Assembly: GCF_026013905.1 (NCBI RefSeq)
Contig: NZ_CP110257.1
Span: 2,130,001 to 2,194,000 of the forward strand
DNA length: 64,000 nt
Direction: 5' to 3'
Source: Schlegelella aquatica
GTDB taxonomy: Bacteria; Pseudomonadota; Gammaproteobacteria; Burkholderiales; Burkholderiaceae_C
Shown here: in pieces, positions 50,090 to 63,031 of the stretch
Layout of the letters: each line of letters begins with the position of its first letter
Numbering within the stretch: position 1 is the stretch's first letter
Notes under the pieces: model-generated
What the model was told of the DNA's origin: nothing
Database searches by the model: none
The model's input: the letters and a program-made list of their open reading frames with translations, nothing else
Translations under genes and position numbers: made by a program

Positions 50090-51424
50090 TCATGGACGGC
50101 GCATCTGGCAGCGTGCGGGGGGCTGCGTGGCGGCCGCAGGCAGGAAGCGCACGGTGCGAAAGCCGTAGCCCGAACCCTCGTTGTCGAAGCGCACGCCGGC
50201 CGAGCCGGCCCGCTGCATGACGCTCACGTAGAGGGGCTGGATGAACTGGTGGTCGGCCGCGCGCATGAGCCCCTGGTGCACCCCCTGCAACGGCTTGGCG
50301 TCGAGTCGAGCGCCTTCCAGCGCCCGCGCCACGGCGAGCGGCTCGGCAGAGCCGGCGCGCTCCATCGCCTGCGCGAGCATCTCCATCATCGCCTGCATCC
50401 GCATGTGCAGATAGTCATCCGCCGGCTGGGGAAAGCGCTGACGGAAAGCCAGGTAGAACGCATCGGAACTCGGGGTGCCGACATTCGGGTGCCATTCGGC
50501 CACCGCCAGGACCTTGCCCACCCCGGCCTCCCCCAGGGCTGCGGGCACGCCCAACGCGTTGCCATAGAAGGTATAGAACCGGGCTTCGAGCCCCGCCTCG
50601 CGCGCCGCCTTGACCAGCAAAGTCAGGTCGTTGCCCCAGTTGCCGGTGACCACTGCCTGTGCACCACTCGCCTTGATCTTGGCCACGTAAGGCAGGAAGT
50701 CCTTGACGCGGCCCAGGGGATGCAGCTCCTCTCCGACGATCTGCATCTCCGGGCGGCGCTGCGTGAGGAGTTCCCGGCTCTTGCGCACGACGTGCTGGCC
50801 GAAGCTGTAGTCCTGCCCGATCAAATAGACCTTGCCTACCGAGCGGTCTTCTGCCAGGACGTCGATCAGCGCGGCCAGGCGCATGTCGGCATGGGCGTCG
50901 AACCGGAAGTGCCAGAAGCTGCACTTCTCGTTCGTGAGGACGGGGTCGACCGCCGCATAGTTCAGGAACAGCACCCGCCGCCCCGGCTCGCGCTCGTTGT
51001 GCTTGTTGATGGCGTCGACGAGGGCGGCCGCCGTGGCGGAGCTGTTGCCCTGGAGCACGAAGGCGATGCGCTGGTCGACGGCCGCACGCAGCATCGCGAG
51101 CGCCTCCTCCGGCGTGCCCTTGCTGTCGAAACGCAGCACCTCCAGCGGACGGGCGCCGTCCGGCAGTCGCACACCACCGCGGGCGTTGATGCGCTCGGCC
51201 GCCCACACCAGGTTGCGAAACACCGCCTCGCCGGCGTTGCCGAAACTGCCCGACAGCCCCTCGATCAGGGCAAGGCGGATCGGCTCGACCCGAGCAGCGC
51301 GGGCGGGGGAAGCCGCGGCGCTGGCGCCCACGAGGCTTGCCAGCAGCGCGACCACGAGACCCACGACGTACCGCCGAGCCACGGACCGCGACGCGGCACA
51401 CCACGTATGAGAAAGAAGCTGCAT
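50090..51424 (-). CDS. Branched-chain amino acid-type ABC substrate-binding protein
   Basis: A 444-residue periplasmic binding protein of the Leu/Ile/Val family (Peripla_BP_6). The signal peptide has hydrophobic core VVGLVVALLASLVGAS and probable cleavage near residue 43 (PARA). Mature features: LIEGLSGSFGNAGEAVFRNLVWAAERINARGG, FVLQGNSSATAAALVDAIN and VVTGNWGNDLTLLVKAAREAG. No permease or ATPase gene is nearby, so it is an orphan that may feed a transporter elsewhere or bind another ligand. RBS is weak. Confidence 0.85.
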   Translation of the reverse strand: MQLLSHTWCAASRSVARRYVVGLVVALLASLVGASAAASPARAARVEPIRLALIEGLSGSFGNAGEAVFRNLVWAAERINARGGVRLPDGARPLEVLRFDSKGTPEEALAMLRAAVDQRIAFVLQGNSSATAAALVDAINKHNEREPGRRVLFLNYAAVDPVLTNEKCSFWHFRFDAHADMRLAALIDVLAEDRSVGKVYLIGQDYSFGQHVVRKSRELLTQRRPEMQIVGEELHPLGRVKDFLPYVAKIKASGAQAVVTGNWGNDLTLLVKAAREAGLEARFYTFYGNALGVPAALGEAGVGKVLAVAEWHPNVGTPSSDAFYLAFRQRFPQPADDYLHMRMQAMMEMLAQAMERAGSAEPLAVARALEGARLDAKPLQGVHQGLMRAADHQFIQPLYVSVMQRAGSAGVRFDNEGSGYGFRTVRFLPAAATQPPARCQMRRP

Positions 51425-51572
51425 GAGACCTACGACCCTGAGATCGACCGACCAGCGCGGCGCGCAAGGGCGCGACCCGGCTGTCGATGGGAAGAAAAAA
51501 AGAGCGCAGGAGCCGACGGCGCGTGGGGCGGAACGCAGGCGGCCGCGCCGCCGAAGGCGCGATTGTAGGGAG

Positions 51573-52604
51573 TCAGGCCGCCTCGAGCGCCCACCGGGGC
51601 CACACGTCGAATGCGTAGTCCCTGCTCGCCTGGGCCTGCCCTGCCTGGAGCCGCATGGCGGCGGCCAGGGCGATCATGGCGCCGTTGTCGGTGCACAAGG
51701 CAAGCTCCGGGTAGTGCACTCGGACACCGCGCCGCTCGCAGGCTCGGTTGAGCTGCTCGCGCAAGAGCTTGTTGGCCCCGACCCCACCCGCGACCACGAG
51801 GCGCCGCAGACCGGTCTGGCGCAGGGCGGTCAGCGACTTCTTCACCAGCACCTCGACGATGGCCGCTTGCGTGGCGGCCGCGAGATTTGCGCGGTCCTGC
51901 TCGCAAACATTCGGGCCGAGGCGCTTGACCTGCGTGAGCACCGCGGTCTTGAGGCCGGCGAAAGAGAAGTCCAGCGTGCCGTTGTGCAGCAGCGGCCGGG
52001 GCAGATCGAAGGCGTCCGGGTCGCCGAACTCGGCCAGGCGCGCCAACTGAGGGCCACCGGGATAGCCCAGGCCCAGGAGTTTGGCGCACTTGTCGAATGC
52101 CTCACCCGCCGCATCGTCGATCGTCTCACCGAGCGTCTCGTACCGGCCCACCCCGTCGACGCGCATCAACTGGGTGTGCCCGCCGGACACGAGCAACGCG
52201 ACGAACGGGAACTCCGGCGGATCGGCGCCGAGAAAGGGCGACAGCAGATGGCCCTCGAGGTGGTGCACGCCGAGCACCGGCCGGTCGAGGGCTGCCGCCA
52301 GCGCGCACGCCAAGCCGGCGCCGACCAGCAGCGCACCGGCCAGCCCTGGGCCGCGGGTGTAGGCGACGACGTCGATCTGGCTGGCCGCGCAACCCGCACG
52401 GGCAAGGACTTCTCGCGCGAGTGGCACCAAACGGCGTATGTGGTCGCGCGACGCCAGTTCGGGTACGACGCCCCCATAGGCCTGATGCATCTCGATCTGG
52501 CTGTGGAGCGCGTGCGCCAGCAGGCGCGGGACACCCTCCCCGCGGGCCTCGACCAGCGCCACGCCCGACTCGTCACACGAAGACTCGACACCGAGGATCA
52601 ACAT
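51573..52604 (-). CDS. tsaD: tRNA N6-adenosine threonylcarbamoyltransferase
   Basis: Transfers threonylcarbamoyl to A37 of ANN-decoding tRNAs with TsaB and TsaE. 343 residues of the ASKHA fold: [10 protein letters not shown] at 4-13, metal histidines H115 and H119 in [19 protein letters not shown], and [15 protein letters not shown] 52604 was chosen because the conserved [12 protein letters not shown] start follows immediately; an upstream ATG at 52688 adds 28 unrelated residues. The 148-base gap to the next gene on this strand ends with a T-run but no clear stem. Confidence 0.97.
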   Translation of the reverse strand: MLILGVESSCDESGVALVEARGEGVPRLLAHALHSQIEMHQAYGGVVPELASRDHIRRLVPLAREVLARAGCAASQIDVVAYTRGPGLAGALLVGAGLACALAAALDRPVLGVHHLEGHLLSPFLGADPPEFPFVALLVSGGHTQLMRVDGVGRYETLGETIDDAAGEAFDKCAKLLGLGYPGGPQLARLAEFGDPDAFDLPRPLLHNGTLDFSFAGLKTAVLTQVKRLGPNVCEQDRANLAAATQAAIVEVLVKKSLTALRQTGLRRLVVAGGVGANKLLREQLNRACERRGVRVHYPELALCTDNGAMIALAAAMRLQAGQAQASRDYAFDVWPRWALEAA

Positions 52605-52836
52605 GGCGAGAGTGTATCGCCCGCACCACACGGGGCCGCCTGGACAGAGCCCGCAGCCCCGCAATGCGCAGACGCTGCGTTTTGTCACATTTTTATCTCG
52701 GGGTTTGCACGAGACTCAGCGCCAATCCTCTAGGCAGGGGCTGCGGGAGCGGGTAGCCTGCGCAGCCCGGTGGGAAAAACAACCACAAGAGTGCTGGCGT
52801 TCCTGCCTTCGCACTTCAGGACGAGTCGTTGGAACA

Positions 52837-53127
52837 ATGAAGGAATACAAGCTTTCAGGGTGGCCCGAACTGCCCGCGAGCTATCAGCGCACTGCCTATC
52901 AGCGCATGCTGCATCAGATGTCGCAAGGCTTCGTGCCCTTCTCGCAGCTCGTGCGCAACAGCGGCTTGAGCCGAGAGCTCGTGCGACAGTTCCTCGCCGA
53001 ACTCGACCACCGGGGCGTGCTGCAGGAGCGTCTCAGCGACGCTCAGGCACCGACCCTCTTGCGCAGCGCGTTCGCCTGGCCCTGGCTGCGCCGTGCGCTG
53101 GGCACCCCCGACATCCGCCGCTCCTGA
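52837..53127 (+). CDS. Small hypothetical protein, possible winged helix
   Basis: A 96-residue protein I do not recognise as a named family. The segment FSQLVRNSGLSRELVRQFLAELDHRGVLQERL (about 37-68) reads like a winged helix-turn-helix, with two helices and a wing. It begins KEYKLSGWPELPASYQRTAYQRMLHQMSQG. No signal peptide or membrane segment. Start at ATG 52837; the frame is open further upstream. The 232-base divergent space shared with tsaD has no other gene that I can see. Rated real because of good codon use and independent position. Confidence 0.65.
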   Translation: MKEYKLSGWPELPASYQRTAYQRMLHQMSQGFVPFSQLVRNSGLSRELVRQFLAELDHRGVLQERLSDAQAPTLLRSAFAWPWLRRALGTPDIRRS

Positions 53128-53141
53128 TCGATTCCCCCCCG

Positions 53142-53163
53142 GCGGCCCGCGCCCGCGGGCCGC
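53142..53163. terminator. Hairpin between the 96-residue gene and lgt
   Basis: Perfect 9-bp stem GCGGCCCGC/GCGGGCCGC with loop GCCC between convergent genes. No strong T-run. Bidirectional terminator candidate. Confidence 0.5.
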
Positions 53164-53204
53164 GATGCCGAAGCGGCGCTCCGATGCGAGCTCGGCCACC
53201 CGGC

Positions 53205-54020
53205 TCAGGACGGCACGCGCAGCGCATCTTCACGCCGAGCGGCCTGCCACCAGATGAGCGCGCCGATCACGACCATCGGCAGGCTCAACCATTGCCCCAT
53301 GCTCATGTTCAGCGCGAGCAGGCCGAGGAAGTCGTCCGGCTCCCGGAAGTACTCTGCCGCGAACCGCAAGACGCCGTAGCCGACGAGGAACGCGCCCGAG
53401 ACCTGCCCCGTGGCTCTCGGCTTGCGGGCATACCACCACAGCAGCGCGAACAGCAGCAGCCCTTCGAGGGCGAACTGGTACAAGGGAGACGGGTGACGGG
53501 GGACATCGGTGCCGGATTGCGGGAAGATCATCGCCCACGGCAGCGACGGGTCCGCCGGTCGTCCCCACAGCTCTCCGTTGATGAAGTTGCCCAGGCGACC
53601 GGCCGCAAGCCCCGTCGGAATGCAGGGGGCGATCAGGTCGGTGACTTCGAAGTAGCGGCGCTGCCGCTTCCAGGCGTAAACGCCCATCGCCACGAGCACC
53701 CCCAGCAGCCCTCCGTGAAAGGCCATCCCCCCCTTCCAGACCGCGAACACCTCCAGCGGATGCGCGAGGTAGTACTCGGGCTTGTAGAAGAGGACGTAGC
53801 CGAGCCGGCCGCCGAGGATGACGCCGACCACGCCGAAGAACAGCAAGTCCTCCACGTCACGGCGCGTCCATCCTGCCTGTGCGTACCACGGCTGCCGCAC
53901 CCGCTTGCCGGCCAGCCAGATGAACAGCCCGAAGCCGACCAGATACATCAGGCCGTACCAATGCACGGCCACCGGGCCGAGCCGCAGGGCGATGGGGTCG
54001 AACTGGGGATGCACGAGCAT
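53205..54020 (-). CDS. lgt: Prolipoprotein diacylglyceryl transferase
   Basis: Inner-membrane enzyme that attaches diacylglycerol to the lipobox cysteine of prolipoproteins. 271 residues, seven helices. It has MAFHGGLLG with H102, the signature [14 protein letters not shown] with R142 and N145, and [22 protein letters not shown] residues near the end (here [17 protein letters not shown]). ATG 54020 gives the normal N-terminus ([21 protein letters not shown]). Co-directional with the LysR gene 23 bases upstream. Confidence 0.96.
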   Translation of the reverse strand: MLVHPQFDPIALRLGPVAVHWYGLMYLVGFGLFIWLAGKRVRQPWYAQAGWTRRDVEDLLFFGVVGVILGGRLGYVLFYKPEYYLAHPLEVFAVWKGGMAFHGGLLGVLVAMGVYAWKRQRRYFEVTDLIAPCIPTGLAAGRLGNFINGELWGRPADPSLPWAMIFPQSGTDVPRHPSPLYQFALEGLLLFALLWWYARKPRATGQVSGAFLVGYGVLRFAAEYFREPDDFLGLLALNMSMGQWLSLPMVVIGALIWWQAARREDALRVPS

Positions 54021-54043
54021 CGGAGATCCTTGGTCGTCGAATG

Positions 54044-54925
54044 TCAGACATGCGCCCGCACGTGGTCCACGAAGCGTTGGACCACCGGGGCGGGCGAGGC
54101 CGTCCAAATGAGGCTCGTCTCGCACGCCAGCGCCGCGGCTCGCATGGGCCGGTACGTGACGCCCGGCCTTTGCAGACGCGTGACGGATTCGGGCACCCAC
54201 GCAACGCCCATGCCCGCCGACACGAGGTTGACGATGGTCTGCATCTGGATGGCTTCCTGCGCGATCCGCGGCGCGATGCGCCGGGCGCTGTAAAGCGAAA
54301 GCACCGCATCATAAAGGGAGGGGGTGATCTCCCTCGGAAAGATCACGAGCGGTTCGCCGAGGACCTGGCGCAATGCCAGCCGCGGCCGCCCCGCGAGCGG
54401 GTGGTCGCGCGCCACGGCCAGCACCAGCGGCTCACGCAGCACGCTGAGCGCCTGGAAGCCGAGCGGCACGGCGCCCGGCGCGTGCAGCACGAAGCCCGCA
54501 TCGAGCGTACCGGCGGCAAACGCTTGCAGTTGCACGTCCAACGTGGCCTCCTGCAGGGCCAGCTCGACGCCGGGGTTCGCCTCCCGGAACGACTTCAGCC
54601 AGCCCGGCAGAGGGCCGAATCCGATGGTGGACACGAAGCCCAGCCGCAGCCGACCGAGCGCGCCCTGCGCGGCGGCGCGGGCCAAAGGCGCCAGGGCCTC
54701 GGCCTCGGCCAGCAAGCGACGAGCACGAGGGAGCAGGGCCTCGCCGGCCGCGGTCAAGCGCACCGAGCGCCGCGTGCGCAAGAACAGTGGCACCCCGAGC
54801 AGGGATTCCAGCTGGCGAATCGCCATCGTGAGGGGCGGCTGTGTCATGTGCAGCCGCGCCGCGGCCCGGCCGAAGTGCAACTCCTCGGCCACTGCGACGA
54901 ACTGCCGGAGTTGCCTCAGTTCCAT
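54044..54925 (-). CDS. LysR-family transcriptional regulator
   Basis: A 293-residue LysR regulator. N-terminal HTH at about 4-62 ([33 protein letters not shown] region) and effector-binding domain from about 90 ([36 protein letters not shown]). It is divergent from ilvD with 106 bases between starts, the usual arrangement for a LysR regulator and its target. GATATA occurs twice 31 bases apart in that gap. It is not clearly IlvY; the ligand is unknown. Confidence 0.9.
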   Translation of the reverse strand: MELRQLRQFVAVAEELHFGRAAARLHMTQPPLTMAIRQLESLLGVPLFLRTRRSVRLTAAGEALLPRARRLLAEAEALAPLARAAAQGALGRLRLGFVSTIGFGPLPGWLKSFREANPGVELALQEATLDVQLQAFAAGTLDAGFVLHAPGAVPLGFQALSVLREPLVLAVARDHPLAGRPRLALRQVLGEPLVIFPREITPSLYDAVLSLYSARRIAPRIAQEAIQMQTIVNLVSAGMGVAWVPESVTRLQRPGVTYRPMRAAALACETSLIWTASPAPVVQRFVDHVRAHV

Positions 54926-55031
54926 TGATATACACAGCGAATCAGTCGTGGATCGAAGATATATTGGAACAGAAGACCGGTTGCGCGCATACTGCGCGGG
55001 CTGACCTGTTTCTCCTCCCCACGAGGCTTCC

Positions 55032-56711
<1,680 letters not shown>

Positions 56712-56725
56712 GCACGGGCGGGATG

Positions 56726-56758
56726 CCCGGCCGCCTCGCCTTCGGAGGGGGGGCCGGG
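56726..56758. terminator. Hairpin after ilvD
   Basis: Stem CCCGGCC/GGCCGGG (7 bp) with an inner CCTC/GAGG stem. It lies between convergent ilvD and the Trp-rich gene. No T-run, so strength is unknown. Confidence 0.5.
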
Positions 56759-56766
56759 TCGTCCGC

Positions 56767-57009
56767 TCAGCGCCGGCGACGCTCCTTGAGGCCCAGCGCG
56801 TCGAGGTTCTTTTTCCGGCGCTCGGCGACGCGCTCCTCGATCTTGCGCATCTGCTGGCGCTTGGTGTAGCCGGAGGCGTCGGCCCACGCCCACCACAACA
56901 CGGCGACGCCGAAGGGCGCCAGAACGGCCCACCACGACCAACTGGCCACCACTCCGAACTCTGCCCACTTGAGCAGCACGAGAAGCAGGCCCAACGCCAC
57001 GAACCACAT
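56767..57009 (-). CDS. TIGR04438-type small Trp-rich protein
   Basis: An 80-residue protein starting MWFVALGLLLVLLKWAEFG, with two membrane helices (about 2-18 and 27-44; ASWSWWAVLAPFGVAVLWWAW) and a basic tail (SGYTKRQQMRKIEERVAERRKK). It fits the small Trp-rich protein family seen in Burkholderiales. Function unknown. The ATG at 57009 has GGAGAAG upstream; an ATG at 57027 adds six residues. Divergent from cytochrome c. Confidence 0.85.
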   Translation of the reverse strand: MWFVALGLLLVLLKWAEFGVVASWSWWAVLAPFGVAVLWWAWADASGYTKRQQMRKIEERVAERRKKNLDALGLKERRRR

Positions 57010-57161
57010 GCGATTCTTCTCCTGCACGGCGCCCGGTGCACCGAGCGCGTGTCAACCCGTCCCACTAGAATCCGTTGAGGGAATGTACCCCAATCGACCG
57101 TCGAGCCCGCGGTGGCCGCGACGGCCGGCATGACCAACCCCACGTCGAACGAAAGGACGCC

Positions 57162-57470
57162 ATGAAGTACGTCGTTGCCCTCGCCGCCGCTTGCGCCGCG
57201 GCGTTTGCCGCTCCCGCCTTCGCCAACCAGCAGCTGGCGCAGCAGAAGAACTGCATGGCCTGCCACGCCGTCGACAAGAAGCTGGTGGGCCCGTCCTACA
57301 AGGACGTGGCTGCCAAGTACGCCGGCCAGAAGGACGCGGTGGACAAGCTGGCGCAGAAGGTCTTGAAGGGAGGCTCGGGTGCTTGGGGCCAGGTGCCGAT
57401 GCCCGCCAACCCGCAGGTGAGCGAGGCCGAGGCCAAGCAACTGGTGCAGTGGATCCTGAGCCAGAAGTGA
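57162..57470 (+). CDS. Class I cytochrome c (c-551/c-552 type)
   Basis: A periplasmic mono-haem electron carrier, 102 residues. Sec signal peptide cleaved after AFA at residue 21. Haem motif CMACH at 31-35 (His35 ligand) and Met80 ligand in VPMPANP. The mature size of about 80 residues matches cytochrome c-551/c-552, which donate electrons to terminal oxidases or reductases. RBS GAAAGGA before ATG. Followed by a clear terminator. Confidence 0.95.
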   Translation: MKYVVALAAACAAAFAAPAFANQQLAQQKNCMACHAVDKKLVGPSYKDVAAKYAGQKDAVDKLAQKVLKGGSGAWGQVPMPANPQVSEAEAKQLVQWILSQK

Positions 57471-57505
57471 TCGGGCCCGCCCGGCCGACGCCGGGCCGTG
57501 GCACT

Positions 57506-57542
57506 GCCCCGCGCGCCGTCCAGGCCCGCGGGGCTTTCTTTT
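57506..57542 (+). terminator. Rho-independent terminator after cytochrome c
   Basis: 8-bp stem GCCCCGCG/CGCGGGGC, 13-base loop, followed by TTTCTTTT. Strong candidate. Confidence 0.85.
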
Positions 57543-57578
57543 GTGCTCGCCGTGCCGGAAAGGCGCGGCGCTGTGGGC

Positions 57579-59417
57579 TCAGCGCCGCTGGCGCACGGGG
57601 CGGTCTTCCAGCGTCACGCCGACCCAGCCGCGCAGGCTGTTGACGAACGCCAGCCCTTGCGCTCGGCGCAGGTCTTCGCGCCGCAGGACACGCGGGAGCA
57701 GCTTCCCCGCGTCGATGAGGGACTGACGCATGACTCCGGGCAGCAGGCCGCAGGACTCGGGGGGCGTGTACCACTGCCCCTCGATGCGAACAGCCACGTT
57801 GCCGCGCGTGAACTCGGTCAGTTCCCCGCGAGCGTTCCACAGGAGGGTGTCGAACACTGCGGGTTCTTCCAGCGCGAGGCGCTCGTAGTGCTCGCGACGT
57901 GTCGTCTTGTGGCGCACGAACTCGCTCGAGCCGTCGATCGGCTCGCGCGCGAGCACGACCACGGGCCGCGGCGGCGTCACGGGCAACGGGCCCGGCTCCA
58001 GCGCGAGCGCCCCGTCGGCCCCGAGCAGCAGCCGCAGCCGGCCCTCGCGCAGGATGGAGGCCGCGGCCGAGACCTCACGCTCGATGCGGTCGGCGGCCCA
58101 GGGGTAGCGAAAGTGTTGCGCGGCGCGCTCGAGGCGCGCGCGATGGTAAGCCCAGCGCGCCACCTGGCCGGCGCTCACTCGCATCGTCTCGAGCAGCTGG
58201 AAGGGCCGTGCCGCCCGCTCGAGGAAGCCCCGCTTGACGCGCCATTCCTCGTACTCCGCGGCGGCCCGGGCGTCGGCGGTGATGCCGCTGCCGATCCCGC
58301 AGCGGGCCTGTTGCCCTCCCACCTCGACGGTGCGGATGGCGACGTTGAACGTCGCGACGCCCCCGGGTTGGAGCAGGCCCACCGCCCCGCAATAGACCCC
58401 TCGAGGCTCGGTTTCCAGCCGGTGGATCCAGTGCATGGCACGCACCTTCGGCGCGCCGGTGACCGAGCCGCACGGAAACAGCGCCCGGAACACGTCGACG
58501 AGCGTCGTGCCCGGCCGTGTGCGGCAGACCACGTCGGAGGTCATCTGCCAGACCGTCGGCCAGGCCTGCGTGTGAAACAGGCGCGGCACCCGCACACTGT
58601 GCGCTTCGGCCAGCCGCGACAGATCGTTGCGGATGAGGTCCACGATCATCAGGTTCTCGGCGCGCTCCTTCTCGTGGGTGCGCAGGCCCTCGGCCCGACG
58701 CAGGTCCTCCTCGGGGGTTTCGCCCCGTGGGGCGGTCCCCTTCATGGGGCGCGTCAGCAGACGCCCATCGCGCCAATCGAAGAACAGCTCGGGCGAGAGG
58801 CTCAGCACGTGGCCTGCACCGGTGTCGAGGCAAGCGGCGTAGCTCTGGGGCTGGGCCCCCAGCAGCGCATGGAACAGGGCCAGCGGGTCCCCCTGGAACG
58901 GGGTGGTCCACGGGGAGGTGTAGTTGATCTGGTAGACCTCGCCGTCGGCGATCGCCTGGTGGATGCGCGCGATGTTGCGCGCAAAGGCCTCCGCGCCCAG
59001 TCGGCTGGCCCAATGCAGGGGCTCGTAACCGCCGTGGCCCGCCGCCGTCGGCCAGGGCTCGAGGGCCTCGAACTCGGCGAACCACGCGAGCGGCAGCCCG
59101 CCCGTGGCGGGCTCGTGCACCTCGAAGGCCGGATCGAACGCGGCCGCCGCCTCGTAGGCCACGTAGCCCACGCACCACCGCCCCGCCCGCGCGGCCGCCT
59201 CGGCCGCCTGCAGCACCGCGACCACCTCCTCGGGGCGACAGGCCTGGTGGACGGCGAGGGGCTGGACGAACACGCCGCGCACGGGCTCGGCGCCCTCGCA
59301 CGGCGCGGCGAAGTCGACCCAGGCCACCGGCCGTGAGGCCGACGGCTGCGCCGTCGGCGCCGCTTCCTGCGGCGCTCGGCCGCCTTCCGGCGTGAGTGCA
59401 GGCGGGAAACTGCTCAT
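57579..59417 (-). CDS. pabB: Aminodeoxychorismate synthase component I fused to aminodeoxychorismate lyase (PabB-PabC)
   Basis: A 612-residue fusion for p-aminobenzoate synthesis, the folate precursor. The N-terminal part up to about 390 is the chorismate-binding PabB domain (RPMKGTAPRG, KERAENLMIVDLIRNDLSR, PCGSVTGAPKVRAM). The C-terminal part is a class IV aminotransferase fold, PabC, with the likely PLP lysine in VRHKTTRREHYERL. One chain can thus make 4-amino-4-deoxychorismate and cleave it to p-aminobenzoate plus pyruvate, given glutamine-derived ammonia from a PabA not found here. The ATG at 59417 overlaps the MATE stop (ATGA). Confidence 0.92.
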   Translation of the reverse strand: MSSFPPALTPEGGRAPQEAAPTAQPSASRPVAWVDFAAPCEGAEPVRGVFVQPLAVHQACRPEEVVAVLQAAEAAARAGRWCVGYVAYEAAAAFDPAFEVHEPATGGLPLAWFAEFEALEPWPTAAGHGGYEPLHWASRLGAEAFARNIARIHQAIADGEVYQINYTSPWTTPFQGDPLALFHALLGAQPQSYAACLDTGAGHVLSLSPELFFDWRDGRLLTRPMKGTAPRGETPEEDLRRAEGLRTHEKERAENLMIVDLIRNDLSRLAEAHSVRVPRLFHTQAWPTVWQMTSDVVCRTRPGTTLVDVFRALFPCGSVTGAPKVRAMHWIHRLETEPRGVYCGAVGLLQPGGVATFNVAIRTVEVGGQQARCGIGSGITADARAAAEYEEWRVKRGFLERAARPFQLLETMRVSAGQVARWAYHRARLERAAQHFRYPWAADRIEREVSAAASILREGRLRLLLGADGALALEPGPLPVTPPRPVVVLAREPIDGSSEFVRHKTTRREHYERLALEEPAVFDTLLWNARGELTEFTRGNVAVRIEGQWYTPPESCGLLPGVMRQSLIDAGKLLPRVLRREDLRRAQGLAFVNSLRGWVGVTLEDRPVRQRR

Positions 59418-60808
59418 GCCGCCCCCTGCCCCACGACGGCCGAGCGCTCGCGCACCGCCGCCTCGGACACCGCCCACAAGGCCCAGACCAGCCCGACCGA
59501 GACGAGCAGGAGGCCCACCACCAAGCCGATCCAGAAGCCGTGCACCTCCAGCGGGCGGGCGAGGAACCCGCCGTCGTAGCCGAGCCAGGCCCCGAGCGGG
59601 ATGCCCACCAGCCAGAAGGCGGCGAGCATCAGCACCATGGGCATCAGCGTGACCTTGTAGCCGCGCAACGCACCGATGGCACAGACCTGCGTCGCATCGA
59701 AGAACTGCCACAGGGCCGCCCACAGCAGGAGCGAAGCGGCCAGGGCACGCACCCCCGGGTCGTTGCTGTAGACAGCCGTGATCTCGTGGCGCAACAGCAC
59801 GACCGGCCCGACCACGACGGCGGCCACGATCAGACCGAGCGCGACGCCCGTCCAAGCGATCCTGCGGGCCTGATACGGATCGCCCGCGCCCAGCCGGTGG
59901 CCGACCTGGATGGCCAGCGCCGAGGAAATGCCCATCGGCAGCATGAAGAGCAGCGAGGCGAAGTTCAGAGCCACCTGGTGCGCCGCGATCTGCACTGCGC
60001 CGAACCGGCCCACCAGGACCGCGATGCCGGCGAACGCCGCCACCTCGGCGAGCCCGGCGCCCCCCATCGGCAGGCCGAGCTTCAGCAGCCGCTTCTGGCC
60101 TGGCCAGGTGGGCCAACTCCAGCCACCGCTCCAGACGCGAAAGGGCCGGTAGGCCCGCGCGAAGGCAGTCCACAAGACCAGCCCCACCAGGCCGCTCCAC
60201 ATGCCGATGGCCGTGGCCCAGCCGCAGCCGGCGCCACCGAGTGCGGGGAAGCCGAAGTGGCCGTAGATCAGCACCCAGTTGAAGAAGCTGTTGATGCCGA
60301 GCCCGAGAAAGGCGAGCACCATCATCGGCTTGGGCTGATTGACACTCGCGGAGTAGAAGGCGAGCGCCCGGAACATGAGGGCCGCCGGTAGGCCACAGGC
60401 GATGCCGTAGAGGAACAGCGTGGTCTTGTCGGCCAGCCCCGGTGCGATGCCGGCACCGCGCAACAACGAGGGGACGAAGGGCAGCAGAGCCAGTGGCACC
60501 AGCCCCGCCCACACCGCGAGCCACATCGCCTCGCGGGTGTCGGTCACGATGGCGCGGTAGTCGCCGGCCCCATGGTGATGGGCCACGAGGGGGCTGACCG
60601 CCTGCACCACGTTCATCAGCCCGATGAAGACCGGGATCCACAACGCCACGCCCAACCCGACGACGGCCTGCTCCTCGGCCCCGGCATGACCCGACATGAC
60701 CGTGTCGATCAGCCCCATCAGGACGAACGCGACCTGGGACAAGACGATGGGTGCGGCGAGCCGGGCAAGGGCACGGCTGTCGGAGAAGAAGGCAGCGAGG
60801 CGGGCCAT
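59414..60808 (-). CDS. MATE family multidrug/metabolite efflux protein
   Basis: A 464-residue inner-membrane transporter with about 12 helices in two MatE domains (PIVLSQVAFVLMGLIDTVMSGHAG near 20-43). It exports drugs or metabolites in exchange for Na+ or H+. It is the NorM/DinF-like branch; substrate unknown. Its stop overlaps the pabB-pabC start by 4 bases, so both are translated from one mRNA. No operator is evident upstream. Confidence 0.9.
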   Translation of the reverse strand: MARLAAFFSDSRALARLAAPIVLSQVAFVLMGLIDTVMSGHAGAEEQAVVGLGVALWIPVFIGLMNVVQAVSPLVAHHHGAGDYRAIVTDTREAMWLAVWAGLVPLALLPFVPSLLRGAGIAPGLADKTTLFLYGIACGLPAALMFRALAFYSASVNQPKPMMVLAFLGLGINSFFNWVLIYGHFGFPALGGAGCGWATAIGMWSGLVGLVLWTAFARAYRPFRVWSGGWSWPTWPGQKRLLKLGLPMGGAGLAEVAAFAGIAVLVGRFGAVQIAAHQVALNFASLLFMLPMGISSALAIQVGHRLGAGDPYQARRIAWTGVALGLIVAAVVVGPVVLLRHEITAVYSNDPGVRALAASLLLWAALWQFFDATQVCAIGALRGYKVTLMPMVLMLAAFWLVGIPLGAWLGYDGGFLARPLEVHGFWIGLVVGLLLVSVGLVWALWAVSEAAVRERSAVVGQGAA

Positions 60809-60898
60809 GGGGCTGGCAGAGGGAAAACCCGCGAGAATACCCGAGGCCGGAAAGCAGTGCGGCCCGGTTGGATGCCGGGCCGCAGGAAGAAGCGATAC

Positions 60899-60962
60899 AC
60901 CCGCTGCGCGGGCCGGCGCTTGCGCGCCGCCTCGATCAGTGGGTCTGCGCCAACTGCTCGAG
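60899..60962 (-). repeat. 64-bp direct duplication near acs 3' end, outer copy
   Basis: 63 of 64 bases match 61024-61087, 125 bases away, which is the last nine codons of acs plus 37 bases beyond. In one reading frame this copy still encodes LEQLAQT. It lies outside the acs gene. Confidence 0.9.
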
Positions 60963-60976
60963 CCAGGGATTCTGGT

Positions 60977-61009
60977 GCGCGCTCACATCGCCTTGCGATA
61001 TGAGCGCGC
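60977..61009 (-). terminator. Long hairpin downstream of acs, between the duplicated copies
   Basis: A 15-bp stem (GC/GCGCTCA/ATCGC arms) with loop CTT and one G-U wobble on the minus strand. No T-run. It is a good candidate terminator or 3' stabiliser for acs mRNA and lies between the two copies of the duplication. Confidence 0.6.
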
Positions 61010-61023
61010 CCCGCCCCCCGCGT

Positions 61024-61060
61024 ACCCGCTGCGCGGGCCGGCGCTTGCGCGCCGCCTCGA

Positions 61061-61087
<27 letters not shown>
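61024..61087 (-). repeat. 64-bp direct duplication near acs 3' end, inner copy
   Basis: Partner of 60899-60962. Positions 61061-61087 are the end of acs including its stop; 61024-61060 is non-coding downstream sequence with ACCCGCTGCGCGGGCCGGCG. Confidence 0.9.

Positions 61088-63031
<1,944 letters not shown>

Noticed and set aside
52661..52690. CGCAG-ACG-CTGCG followed by TTTT upstream of the 96-residue gene as a terminator
   Set aside because: The stem is only 5 bp and lies in a divergent promoter region where no transcript needs to end.
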